From assembly GCA_963720765.1 (NCBI GenBank), contig CAVRGS010000008.1, positions 35,142-99,141 on the forward strand: a DNA stretch of 64,000 nt, read 5' to 3'. The DNA is from DASUAS01 sp963720765. GTDB lineage: Bacteria; Actinomycetota; Acidimicrobiia; IMCC26256; DASPTH01. The position numbers and the translations under genes are program-made. The notes beneath the pieces were generated by a model, which was not told the origin of the DNA, did not search any database, and saw only the letters and a list, made by a program, of their open reading frames with translations. Shown here piece by piece: positions 54,868 through 64,000 of the stretch; the stretch's first letter is position 1, and every line of letters begins with the position of its first letter.

Positions 54868-57299
54868 TCAGTCGCGCACTTCGGCGCAGCCGAACACCAC
54901 CTGCCTGGTCTTCAACTCCGCGACCTGTTCGGTGGAGTACCCCAACTCCTCGAGGATCAGGTCGGTGTGTTGGCCGATCAGGCATCCGGGAGCTGCCCGG
55001 CCGGGCGTCTCCGACATCGCGACGGGCGGTCCGGCGCGGACGATCGTGTCGAACGCCGGATGGTCGACCTCGACGACGAGCCCCGTCTCGCGGAGGACCG
55101 GATCGGTGCAGGTGAACTCCGAATGGCTGGCGTCGAACGCCTCCACGCAGGCGACGCCGGCCGGAGTCAGGAGGTGCTCCCACTCGCCGGCGGGGCGCGT
55201 CGCGAAGATTTCGGCGAGGAGGGTCGCGAGTGCGCCGTCGTTGGCGAGACGCGCCGCCTCCGAGGTGAAGCGCCCATCGTGAGCGAGGTCGCCGCGATCG
55301 AGCGCCGCGATCAGGGCCTCCCATTCGCGTTGACGGGGCGAGGCCAGGAAGATCCAGCCAGAGGCAGCCCGGTAGAGGCGGTACAGCGCGTGCAGGCCAT
55401 GGTTCTCCTCGTCGGTCACCCGGAGCGTCGCCTTGCCGTCGTACCGGACGAAGTCGTCGGCGTACGCCAACGCATTGCCGCCGATCATGGTGGTGGACAG
55501 GAACTGTCCCTTGCCCGTGCGGCGCTGGTCGTAGAGGGCGAGCAGGATCGACGAGAGCACTGCGAGCGCGGCGTTGGAGTCGCCGTCGACGACGCCGCGC
55601 AGCCGGGGCAACACCACGATCTGCGCTTCGATCCAGCTCAAGGTCTTGGTGAAGTCGGGGTCCAGCCAGCGGCCGCCGTAGCGGCCGATGCTCCCGGCGA
55701 CGGCCTGCGCGACCTGCGCGTAGATCGGGCGGTGGGCGAGCGGACCGTCGACGCCGTAGCCCGCGGCGTGCACGTAGACGAGACGGGGGTTGAGCTTCGA
55801 CAGCGTCGCGTAGTCGAGGCCCATGCGTTCGGCGACCCCGGAGCGGAAGCCGTTGACGAACATGTCGGCGCGCGCCGCGACGTCCTGCACGATCTTGCGA
55901 CCTTCGGGGGTCTGCAGATCGACGGCGAGGCTCTCCTTGCCCTCCATCGTCTTCGCGCCGCCGACGTCGGGCGCGCCGAACGCGGAACGCATGGGGTCGC
56001 CCGCCGCACCTTCGAGCTTGATCACCCGCGCGCCGAGCGCCCCGGCCATGGTGACGCCGTAGGGCATCGCGTAGAAGTAGCCGAGCTCGACGATCGTGAT
56101 GCCGTCAAGCGCGTGGGCCGGAGCCGGCGCGGTCGAGGGAGATCGAGCGGCCAGCTCCGAGAAGTCGTCGCCGTGTTCGTCGAGCGCAGGAGCCGACCGA
56201 TCGATGCGTGACGGCGTTGCTGTGAAGGCGGCGACGGGACCGACCTGCTCGATCGCGCCCCGCACGGTGTCCCGCACCGTGATCGCCTCACCGTTGTGAC
56301 GGATCTGCTGGTGGTCGAGACCCTCCTCACTGAAGCGCGCCAACTCGAACGCGATGTCGTCGTCGGCCAGGAAGACCTTCTCCCAGTGCTCGTACGGTTG
56401 CTCCGACATCGCCTCCCAGAGGAGGTCCTCCCAGGCCTGGGCGTCTTCCGCGGTGGCGAACTGCGGCTGCTTGTCGAAGCGGGGATCGTCGAAGGTGTGC
56501 TCGATCCCGACCGCCCGGCTGAGCGCGTGCGCCTGGTGGGGGAGCATCTGCGTGAAGATCACCCACCGGCCGTCTTGCGTGGGGACGAAGAAGCTGTAGC
56601 GGCTGGCGCCCATCACGGCCGACATCGCCGACGAACCTGCTGCTGATCCGGTGGTTCGCTGCGTGTGCTGCCAGGTCATGGTGCCGAAGTAGTCGAGCGG
56701 GTTGAAGCCCTGGACCATGGTCGCCTCGACCACCTGGCCGCGCCCCGTGGTCTCCGCGCGAGGAGCGCAGCGAGGATTCCACTGCACGCCATATGGCCCG
56801 TGCCGACGCTGCCCAACGGCGCGTTGACGAAGATCGGACCGGACCGGAACCCGAACGGCCCGAGGTTGTAGACGCCGGCCTTGGCGGCGACGATGCCCTC
56901 GTACGCGGGGAACGTGGCGTACGCCCCGCTCGAGCCGAAGCCCTTCACCGAGCAGTAGACGAGGCCCGGATTCGACGCGCGGACGGCTGCCGCACCGAGG
57001 CCCCAGCGGTCGGCAACCCCCGCGCCGAAGCCCTCGATGACGACGTCGGCCCGATTCGCTAGGTCGGCGACGAGTGCGCGCCCGTCGTCGGTCCGCAGGT
57101 CGGCGACGAGGCTCTCCTTGCCCCGGTTCCAGACCACGAACCCGGCGGCATGTTGGCGGCGGAGCCGATCTCCTTCCGGCGGTTCCACCTTCACGACGCG
57201 CGCGCCGTTGTCGGCGAGCAACATGCCCGCCAACGACGCGCCGATGCTCCCGGCACCCATCTCGATCACCTGCAGGCCTTCGCAGATCGTGCGGGTCAT
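54868..57299 (-). CDS. Tandem-domain CaiB/BaiF CoA-transferase, one frame break
   Basis: ATG 57299. About 811 residues after correcting a missing base near 56758. Domain 1 begins TICEGLQVIEMGAGSIGASL; domain 2 begins ALDGITIVELGYFYAMPYG with GARVIKLEGAAGDPMRSAFG. The architecture and length match the 11646-14075 protein. At the aspartyl position domain 1 reads GQVVEATMVQG and domain 2 GQFLSTTMIGG, so both domains again lack the usual Asp. An Asp four residues later (GFNPLD) is shared by both first domains. It is coupled to the thioesterase-like gene by a 4-bp overlap. Confidence 0.88.
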
Positions 57300-58146
57300 C
57301 GCCCATCACCTTCCTGTCGGATCGCGCGAGCGCGCAGCAACGCGACCGCGATGACCTGTCCGTCGGCGCCGTCGTCACGCAGTTCGGCCCGACACGCAGC
57401 ATGCCGTCGCGCGACGCGGTGGTCTCGGCGTGGGCGACGAACGGGCCGACGCGCCCGGCCTTCACGAATCGGGTGGTGAAGTGCTCGACGCGGAGCGCGT
57501 CCGTTTCCGCCTGCGCAGCGGCGACCTCCAGCGCGGCGGCTTCGAGGGCGACCAGGATCGGGCCGTGGTGCAGTGTGTCGACGCCCACCCGGGTCGACAG
57601 GCCGTCGATCACGAATCCACCGCCGGCGCTGGGGTGCGCGTCGTACGCGTCGCTCAGCGGCGGGAGGTCGGGGGTGTCGGGCACGCCGGGACCAGGATCG
57701 GTGTACACGAAGCCCTCGGGTGTGGGCGCCAGGATCGCCCAGTCGGCGGTGGCGAACGCAACCACTCGGCGGGCGTCGGACTCGTCTTCGATCGTTGCTT
57801 CCGTGAAGACCTGGGTACGCGCTTCGCGCAGCACGGTGCCGACGACCCGCACCTCCTCGAGCCCGGCACCGTCGTCGAACACGTGCACGTCGATACGGGT
57901 GAGCGCGAGGTGGTGGAAACGGTCGATGTTGATGCCCGCGGTGTCGAGCGCGGCGATGGCCAGTGGCGCCCCGCGGACTCCGGCCGGCGTGCGCAGATCG
58001 CGGCGGATCCGCATTCGTCCCTCGGCGTGGGTGCGATCCCGGACGATCGAAGAGCAGCCGAGGTAGCGGTAGCTCACGAGGTCGTCCATGGTCCCGGTCC
58101 ACACGCCGTAGATCTTGTCCGCCGATCGGGATGGGCTGTTGGGCAT
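57296..58146 (-). CDS. Hotdog/thioesterase-like protein, one frame break near the end
   Basis: About 283 residues from ATG 58146. The first half has GRMRIRRDLRTPAGVRGAPL and HHLALTRIDVHVFDDGAGLE; the second half has VDTLHHGPILVALEAAALEV, a double-hotdog layout. The C-terminus VIAVALLRARAIRQEGDGR is reached after adding one base near 57397. The closest general match is an acyl-CoA thioesterase or MaoC-type protein, but no catalytic residues are convincing. Overlap with the tandem CaiB/BaiF gene implies a joint role. Confidence 0.72.
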
Positions 58147-58218
58147 CAGTTGGACCCCCAGGGGACGCTCCCGAATCCCCGATATTATCTGAACAAGTTA
58201 ACGGAATAGGAGCCGTCC

Positions 58219-59406
58219 ATGACCAACCTCGGACTCTTCGACTGCGACACCCACTGCTACGAGCCGCGGGACGCGTTCACCCGCTACCTGCCGAGTGAGT
58301 TCGCGACCGGGCCATCCTCCCGGCGCGAACGGCAAGGGCGAAGAGGTCATCCTCGTCGGCAACCGGGTCGCGGTGTTCAACAGCGAATCGGGCCTCGGGT
58401 TCGACATGGCCTACTGGCCCGGTTCGCTCAAGGAGATGCTGCGCCAGATGGGCTCGGGAAATCCCGACGAGACCTACGAGCCCGAGCCGATCCGCCCGGA
58501 GTACCTCGACGCGGCCCCCGCCTCGAGGTGATGGCCCGACAAGGCGTGGAGAAGACCGTGTTGTACCCCGCGGGCATGGCGCTGGCTGCGGAGCACTACT
58601 GCGACGACACCGAGGCGCTCTACGCCAACCTGCGGTCGTTCAACCGCTGGTACGACGAGGAGTGGGGCTTCGATCGCGACGGCACGATCTACGCGGTGGG
58701 CATGCTGTCACTGCGCGACCTCGACTCGGCGGTGGCGGAGACCGACGCCCTCATCGCCGCCGGCGCGCGCGTGGTGCTCATCCCCACCGGCCCCGCGTAC
58801 GGCCGTTCGCCGGGCGACCCCTACTTCGATCCGGTGTGGTCGCGGCTCAACGAAGCGGGCGTCACCCTCGCGCTGCACATCATGCCGTTCTGGTACTTCG
58901 ACGCGATCTCGCCCGCGTGGGGTCACAGCTCCAACCCCGCTGCGTGGCACATGTCGGCGTGGCAGTGGAACAACATCTACGGCGAACGCCCGGTCGAGGA
59001 CACGCTCTCGGCCCTGATCTTCGACAACGTGTTCGGTCGCCATCCGAACATGCGCGTGGTCGTGTCCGAGCACGGCGCTGAATGGGTGCCGCACTTCCTT
59101 CGTCACATGGACAAGAGTCGCGGCATGGGACGCAACGGTCCATGGAAGGGCGGCACGCTCTCGGAGCGGCCGAGCGAGATCTTCCGACGCCACGTGCGCG
59201 TCGCGCCGTACCCCGAGGACGACATCCCCTGGATCGTCGAGAACCTGGGCTACGACGACTGCATCGTCATGGGCTCCGATTACCCGCACGCCGAGGGGCT
59301 GGCCGAACCGGCCGACTTCGCGAAGCTGCTCGATCCGCTCCCGGCCGATGTGCAGGCGCGGATCCTGCGCACCAACGCCGACGACGTGTTCGCGGCCACC
59401 GGCTGA
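58219..59406 (+). CDS. Amidohydrolase-2 family protein, two compensating frame breaks
   Basis: ATG 58219 after GGAATAGGAG. DCDTHCYEPRDAF gives the D-x-D-x-H-type metal motif, followed by VLYPAGMALAAEHYCDDTEA, LALHIMPFWYFDAISP, VVVSEHGAEWVPHFLRHMD and GSDYPHAEGL. Between about 58310 and 58522 the true sequence is in another frame (VGNRVAVFNSESGLGFDMAY), then returns. The corrected length is about 395 residues. It is close to the 40024-41316 protein. It is divergent from the thioesterase gene. Confidence 0.87.
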   Translation: MTNLGLFDCDTHCYEPRDAFTRYLPSEFATGPSSRRERQGRRGHPRRQPGRGVQQRIGPRVRHGLLARFAQGDAAPDGLGKSRRDLRARADPPGVPRRGPRLEVMARQGVEKTVLYPAGMALAAEHYCDDTEALYANLRSFNRWYDEEWGFDRDGTIYAVGMLSLRDLDSAVAETDALIAAGARVVLIPTGPAYGRSPGDPYFDPVWSRLNEAGVTLALHIMPFWYFDAISPAWGHSSNPAAWHMSAWQWNNIYGERPVEDTLSALIFDNVFGRHPNMRVVVSEHGAEWVPHFLRHMDKSRGMGRNGPWKGGTLSERPSEIFRRHVRVAPYPEDDIPWIVENLGYDDCIVMGSDYPHAEGLAEPADFAKLLDPLPADVQARILRTNADDVFAATG

Positions 59407-59414
59407 CGCGCGAC

Positions 59415-60599
59415 GTGCCTGACGAGACCGACCACGGCGCGTCGTCGGAGCCCTCGACGACCTGCTCACGCGGTTTCCGATCCGCGCACCGCGGACCGCG
59501 AGACGTTCCTGCGTGCCCGGTACGACGCCGGGCTCGGATGGGTGCACTTCGAGCCCGGGTTCGGTGGACTCGGTGTGGCGGCGTCGTGGCAGCAGGTGGT
59601 GGAGGACCGCCTCGGACTCCTCGGCGCACCCGCACCCGGCTCCGGCGACTTCGTCGGCATGCACCAGGCGGCGGCCTCGATCAATGCGGTCGGCAGCCAC
59701 GAGCAGAAGGCCCGTTTCCTGCCGCCGATCTTCACCGGCGAGGAATCCTGGTGCCAGCTCTTCAGCGAGCCGGGGGCCGGTTCCGACCTCGCCGGCCTCT
59801 CGACGATGGCGGTGCGCGACGGCGACGAGTGGGTGGTGCACGGCCAGAAGGTGTGGACCAGTGGCGCCCGCGCCGCGTGCTGGGCGATCCTCGTGGCGCG
59901 CACCGATCCCGACGTCCCCAAGCACCGCGGCCTCACGTTCTTCGTGTGCGACATGCAGCTCGCCGGGATCGAGATCCGCCCGTTGCGCCAGGCCGACGGC
60001 GCCGCGCACTTCAACGAGGTGTTCCTCGACGGTGTGCGCCTGCCCGACGACCTGCGCCTGGGCGACCCCGGTCAGGGGTGGGCGGTCTCGCTGGTGGGGC
60101 TGCACTCCGAACGTGAGGGAGTCGGCGAGGTCATGCCGACGCCGATCGGCGACGTGCTGGCGGAATGGTCACGCCCCCGCGCGCCCGCGGCGATCGACGA
60201 CGTCCACCGGCAACGCATCGCCGGTGCATGGATCGAGGCGCGGCTCCTCGAGCTCTCGAGTTCGAACGCAGCCGCGCCGCGCAGGGCCGGGTCGGCGCGA
60301 CGCCGTCGGGTCCCTGCAGAAGGTCGCGCGCGCGGCGGCGAACCAACGCACCAGTTCGCTGCTCGTCGACCTGATGGGGCCGGCCGGTCAGGTCGGGTTC
60401 GACTACGACGCCGCGCACCGCGACGACGTGCCGTGGCCGACCCGTCGCCGTCGATGCAGGTCGTACGCTCGCGCGCCAACTCGATCGAGGGCGGCACCGA
60501 CGAGATCCAGCGGAACATCATCGGGGAGCAGCTTCTGGGCTGCCCGGTGACGTGCGGGTCGACAAGGCAGTGCCGTGGAAGGAGGTGCCGCGCTCATGA
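59415..60599 (+). CDS. Acyl-CoA dehydrogenase, several frame breaks
   Basis: GTG 59415, 8 bp after the amidohydrolase. The middle is intact: WVHFEPGFGGLGVAASWQQ, WCQLFSEPGAGSDLAGLSTM and WVVHGQKVWTSGARAA. The N-terminal 25 codons and the C-terminal third change frame (near 59442, 59480, 60270 and 60445). The end contains LVDLMGPAGQVGFDY and SRANSIEGGTDEIQRNIIGE, the family C-terminus. The stop overlaps the next ATG by 4 bp. The intact length would be about 394. Confidence 0.87.
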
Positions 60600-61405
60600 C
60601 CGACGAAGCTCTCGTGCACTACGAGGTCGCCGACGGCGTCGCGACGGTCACGCTGCACAACCCCGATCGGAAGAACGCGTGGAGCGTCGCGATGGAGCAC
60701 CAGTACTTCGCGTGCCTCGACGACGCGGCGGCCGACGCCCCGGTGCGCGCGATCGTCGTCACCGGCGCCGGGAGCGCGTTCTGCCCGGGTATGGACATGG
60801 CCGCGCTCGAGCAGACTGCCGCCGCCGGCGAGCTCGTACGCGCCGGGCGGCGCCCTATGCACTACGCGTCGAGCATCCCGAAGCCGATGATCGCTGCGGT
60901 CAACGGCGCGTGCGCGGGCATCGGCCTGATCCAGGCGCTCTACTGCGACCTGCGATTCGCGGCTCGCGGCGCGCGGATGTCGACCTCGTTCACCCGGCGT
61001 GGCCTGGGCGCCGAGTACGGCACGTCGTGGATGCTGCCGCGACTCATCGGCGTCGAGCGCGCCCTCGACCTCCTCCTCTCGGGTCGGACGTTCGACGCCG
61101 AGGAAGCGCACGCCATGGGGCTGGTCGGCGCCTCTGCGATCCGGCCGACGTGCTCCATGACGCGCAGGCGTACGCGGCTGACCTCGCGGTGGTCGTCGCC
61201 GCGCGCGATGGCGGCGGTCCGCCACCAGGTGTACGCGGATCTCGACGACGACTTCGAGACCTCGTGGGACCGCACGCTGGGGATCATGCAGCGCATGAAC
61301 GCGGACGCCGATTTTTCCGAGGGTGTCGCCAGCTTCACCGAACGGCGAGAGCCTGTGTTCGATCCTCTGCCTGCCGGGTTCGGCGAGTCGCTTCGCGACG
61401 CGTAG
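60596..61405 (+). CDS. Enoyl-CoA hydratase/isomerase family protein, short frame excursion
   Basis: ATG 60596. TLHNPDRKNAWSVAM, GAGSAFCPGMDMAAL (oxyanion hole), NGACAGIGLIQALYCDLRFA and the TSFTRRGLGAEYGTSWMLPR active-site segment with the Glu-like position. From about 61130 to 61198 the true sequence is in another frame (ADVLHDAQAYAADLAVVVA), then returns. The total of 269 residues is normal. It is coupled to the dehydrogenase, giving consecutive beta-oxidation steps. Confidence 0.88.
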   Translation: MTDEALVHYEVADGVATVTLHNPDRKNAWSVAMEHQYFACLDDAAADAPVRAIVVTGAGSAFCPGMDMAALEQTAAAGELVRAGRRPMHYASSIPKPMIAAVNGACAGIGLIQALYCDLRFAARGARMSTSFTRRGLGAEYGTSWMLPRLIGVERALDLLLSGRTFDAEEAHAMGLVGASAIRPTCSMTRRRTRLTSRWSSPRAMAAVRHQVYADLDDDFETSWDRTLGIMQRMNADADFSEGVASFTERREPVFDPLPAGFGESLRDA

Positions 61406-61426
61406 CCGCGCCGTCAGTTCAGGCCG

Positions 61427-62199
61427 TCAATTCAGGAGGTCGAGCACGGCTTCGTGTCGGCCCCGCGGAGCACGACGTCGGACGCTTCGACCAGGTGACG
61501 CTCCCACAGCTCGGTCGCTTCGTCGTGTCGCTGCTCCACCACGAGGTCGAGGAAGCGCCGGTGGGCGCGAGTGCCGATCTTCGCCGCCTTCGTGGCGTGC
61601 GGTTCGTCGAAGTGCTGGGCGACGTACACGCGACCGTGCAACTCGATGATCCCCTGGATCATCTCCTCGAAGATGGTCAGGGTCTGGTTGCCGGCCGCCT
61701 CGACGAGCAGGCGATGGAACTGCTCCTGGAGGACGACGACGCGCGTCGGGTCGCCCTCGGCGGCCTCGCACTCTTCGAGGTTCGCCAACAGCGGCTTCAG
61801 CGCCGCGTCGGACCGCCGGTGCTCCAGCGCTCCGAGCGCGGCGAGCTCGATCGCCTTCCGTGCCGCGTAGACGTCGGCGAGGGTGGCTCCCCGGAACTGG
61901 AGCACCAGCCCGGCGTAGCGGGCGGCGACGTCACCGTCGGGGGTGTGGACGCGCGCCCCGCCCCGGGCCCCGCGCCGAACGCTGATCAACGCCTCCGATT
62001 CGAGGACCCGGAACGCCTCCCGCAGGGTCGGTCGTGACACGCCGAAGTGCTCCATGAGCGGCGCTCTCGGGAGGGAGCGCGTCGCCCTCCTTGAGCTCCC
62101 CGCGGACGATCTGGCGGCGCAGGTGGAGGCCACGAGCTCCGCGGTCTTCGGCACGCGGACTGGCGCGGCGACGTCGGCCAATCGTGCCCTCTCGCTCAT
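61427..62199 (-). CDS. GntR/FadR-subfamily regulator, frame-broken in the HTH and at the end
   Basis: ATG 62199. Clear paralogue of 46474-47241: VRVPKTAELVA, VSRPTLREAFRVLESEALI, VHTPDGDVAARYAGLVLQFR and AGNQTLTIFEEMIQGIIELH. In the HTH the true sequence LRRQIVRGELKEGDALPPES is in another frame, and a second shift near 61460 restores the end HEAVLDLLN at 61427. The intact length would be about 257. It follows the SDR gene on the same strand and probably regulates the SDR/P450 promoter region. Confidence 0.87.
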
Positions 62200-62273
62200 T
62201 CAATGGTTCCTTCGAACGGTTCCGGCGATGGTAGGCGCGTGCCTGGCGCGCCGATCGCATGGGGCCACGGCGT

Positions 62274-63046
62274 TCACACCGTCGTCGCGCCCATGTCGAC
62301 CGGCAATTGGATGCCGGTGACACAACGGGCCGCGTCGGACGCGAGCCCACGACCGCGTTGGCGATGTCGCTCGGCTCGGCGGGCATCGGCGACGGGAGGA
62401 TCGAGCCGAACGACCCGGCGTAGGTCGGGTTGGCCTCGAGCATCTCGAAGACCTCGGGGTCCTGCGCGAGACGTGTGTTGATGCCCCACGGGTGCACCGA
62501 GTTGACCCGGATCTGGTGCGGGCCGAGCTCGATGGCGGCCGACCGGACCAGCCCGACGACACCGTGCTTGGCCGCGGAGTAGTGGGCCTGACCGGGGAGT
62601 GCCTTCAGACCCGCGACCGAGCTGATCGCGATCAGCGAGCCGCCGCGACCCTGCTCGAGCAGCGTGGGCGTGCCGGCCTTGAACGTGCGCCACACTCCGG
62701 CGAGGTTCACGTCGATCATGGTCTGCCACTGGTCCTCGGGCATCTCCCAGAACTTCGACCACGTCGAGATGCCCGCGTTGGCGACGATGATGTCGAGCCG
62801 CCCGAGCTCGTCGACGCCGGCGCGGACGACCTCGTCGAGCGATGCCTGGTCGCGGACGTCGGACGGGCGGGCGACAACGCGCCGGCCGAGGTCCTTCACC
62901 GCGGCTGCGGTCTCGTCGAGGTCGGACAGATCGGTCGCGATGACGTCGGCGCCGGCGGTCGCGAGCCCGTGGCAGATCCCCTGCCCCAGCCCCCGGGCCG
63001 CGCCCGTCACCAGCGCCACCCGACCTTCGAGATCGATTCCTTGCAT
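62274..63046 (-). CDS. SDR, mycofactocin-dependent type; frame break near the C-terminus
   Basis: ATG 63046. TGAARGLGQGICHGLATAGA cofactor motif, NAGISTWSKFWEMPEDQWQT, SVAGLKALPGQAHYSAAKHG (Ser and YxxxK) and ELGPHQIRVNSVHPWGINT. The last phrase and overall layout match mycofactocin-coupled SDRs, in which NAD(P) is held tightly and recycled by a peptide-derived cofactor. After a shift near 62350 the end reads CVTGIQLPVDMGATTV at 62274. No mycofactocin biosynthesis genes are in the window. It is divergent from the P450. Confidence 0.86.
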
Positions 63047-63124
63047 CTTGTCCCCCGGTCGCTCAATCAGTATGATGATTGTACGGCATTATCGGATGTC
63101 GTGCACCACAACGAGGGGGACAGG

Positions 63125-64000
63125 ATGCGCGACGACGTGGTCGAGACGACGTTCGACGCGATGAGCCCGGAGCTGCGGGCGCTCATCGTGTACGACCCGA
63201 ACGGGGCGCTCGACGTCGAGGTGCCGCAGGACGCGCTCGACGAGGTGCGCCGGACCATGCCGGTGGTGCGGTGGGAGATGGGCGTCGGCTTCTTCGGGAT
63301 GGACGACGTCGTCGCCGCCGGACGCAATCCCGACATCGGCTCGGTCGTGATGGGCATGGGGACCGACGATCCGCTGATCCCGCTGCACCTCGACGGCGAC
63401 CTGCACCGTCACTACCGCAAGCTGCTGGACCCGCTGTTCACGCCGAGGAAGATGGCGGCGCTCGAGCCCGACATCCGCAAGCTGGCCGACGAGCTCGTCG
63501 ACGGCTTCATCGGCGACGGGCAGGTCGAGTTGCACGACGCGTTCTGCGTCCCGCTGCCTTCGACCATCTTCTTGCGGATCTTCGGGCTGCCGGTGGAGGA
63601 CGCGCCGTTCCTCATCTCGATGAAAGATCGCATCCTCAAGAACGAAGCGACCACCCGCGACGAGGCCGAGGTGATCGGTCGGGCCGCCGGACGCGAGCTC
63701 CGCGCGGACTTGCGCGCCCGGCTCGATGAACGGCGCGCCGACGGTGCGCGCCACGACGACCTGCTCGACCAGTTCATGCACTTCGAGCTCGACGGGCATA
63801 GCCTCGACGACGACGAGGTCGTGAACATCATGCACATGTTCACCATCGCCGGCCTCGACACGGTCACGTCGTCGTTGTCGTGCATCGTGGCGTGGTTCGC
63901 GACCCATCCGGAGTTCCGGGCGCGTGTCGTCGCCGAACCCGAGCGTCTGGCCGGCGCGATCGAGGAGATCATGCGCTACGAGAGCCCGGTGCCGTCATCA
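63125..64000 (+). CDS. Cytochrome P450 (C-terminal third beyond window)
   Basis: ATG 63125 behind GAGGGGGACAG; 292 codons without a stop reach the window end. HLDGDLHRHYRKLLDPLFTP is the C-helix region (W/HxxxR variant), MFTIAGLDTVTSSLSCIVAW is the I-helix with the oxygen-activating (A/G)GxDT, and EEIMRYESPVP contains the K-helix ExxR. The heme Cys loop would follow. It is divergent from the mycofactocin-type SDR, a common pairing in terpene and sterol oxidation where the P450 makes an alcohol that the SDR oxidises. Confidence 0.93.
   Translation, partial: MRDDVVETTFDAMSPELRALIVYDPNGALDVEVPQDALDEVRRTMPVVRWEMGVGFFGMDDVVAAGRNPDIGSVVMGMGTDDPLIPLHLDGDLHRHYRKLLDPLFTPRKMAALEPDIRKLADELVDGFIGDGQVELHDAFCVPLPSTIFLRIFGLPVEDAPFLISMKDRILKNEATTRDEAEVIGRAAGRELRADLRARLDERRADGARHDDLLDQFMHFELDGHSLDDDEVVNIMHMFTIAGLDTVTSSLSCIVAWFATHPEFRARVVAEPERLAGAIEEIMRYESPVPSS

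Noticed and set aside
54868..58146. Single 1092-residue fusion of thioesterase and tandem CaiB/BaiF
   Set aside because: The continuous frame is produced by two frame breaks. The CaiB/BaiF gene has its own ATG at 57299 overlapping the thioesterase stop by 4 bp.

Overview
The window is GC-rich DNA with dense, often overlapping genes (ATGA or GTGA junctions) and frequent GTG and TTG starts. F420-type LLM oxidoreductases, a mycofactocin-type SDR, FadE/FadD-style genes, a DUF35/thiolase pair and a double ABC exporter resembling mycobacterial Rv0194 point to a free-living high-GC actinobacterium. An Acidimicrobiia-like lineage is my best guess, an inference from gene content only. Most of the window is a catabolic supercluster for CoA-bound acids. 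It holds five acyl-CoA dehydrogenase genes (the first cut by the window edge), three enoyl-CoA hydratases, one acyl-CoA synthetase, three CaiB/BaiF CoA-transferases (two of them tandem-domain), five amidohydrolase-2 proteins, five SDRs, three LLM flavin enzymes, a GMC oxidoreductase, a P450, two branched-chain-type ABC uptake systems and eight TetR or GntR regulators.

Layout. (1) 1-9.5 kb: an acyl-CoA dehydrogenase trio, then an operon of acyl-CoA ligase, HMG-CoA-synthase-like/DUF35 fusion, thiolase and enoyl-CoA hydratase, facing a hydratase-TetR pair. (2) 9.6-17.6 kb: acyl-CoA dehydrogenase, TetR, tandem CaiB/BaiF, amidohydrolase and SDR, facing a DUF35 + thiolase-like pair resembling the steroid side-chain retro-aldolase (ChsH2-DUF35/Ltp2). 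(3) 17.8-21.0 kb: a decayed mobile-element scar bounded by two 56-bp copies of a tRNA-Leu 3' half, each followed at the same spacing by a GTTAGCA double box. It contains a 5'-truncated TraA/TrwC-type helicase, a possible toxin-antitoxin pair and a 13-bp tandem array. (4) 21.2-34 kb: TetR, amidohydrolase, SDR, substrate-binding protein, lipoprotein, a multi-domain Liv-type permease/ATPase and an Rv0194-like exporter, with many frame breaks. (5) 34-38.9 kb, minus strand: LLM, SDR, DUF1214-like protein, molybdopterin oxidoreductase and TetR, also broken. (6) 39-45.7 kb: a ParB/StrR-like regulator, two amidohydrolases, LLM, GMC oxidoreductase and an NTF2-like protein. (7) 45.7-51.5 kb: a second Liv uptake system with a GntR. 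(8) 51.6-64 kb: LLM, CaiB/BaiF, TetR, hotdog, tandem CaiB/BaiF, thioesterase-like, amidohydrolase, acyl-CoA dehydrogenase, hydratase, GntR, SDR and a P450 that runs off the end.

How it fits together (inference). Liv systems import a carboxylated substrate, the ligase and CaiB/BaiF proteins form CoA thioesters, and dehydrogenases, hydratases, SDRs and thiolase or aldolase pairs shorten them. P450, LLM and GMC enzymes supply oxidations, and amidohydrolases act on ring-opened or beta-keto intermediates. Three different inverted-repeat motifs recur at promoters of separate genes, so the cluster looks divided into several small regulons.

Caution. No frame breaks are seen in 1-17.8 kb or 38.1-44.2 kb. 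They are dense at 22-30 kb, 32-38 kb and 58-62.4 kb. Several lie in short homopolymers or compensate one another, which suggests consensus indel errors more than true gene death. Coordinates of broken genes are given for the whole inferred locus.
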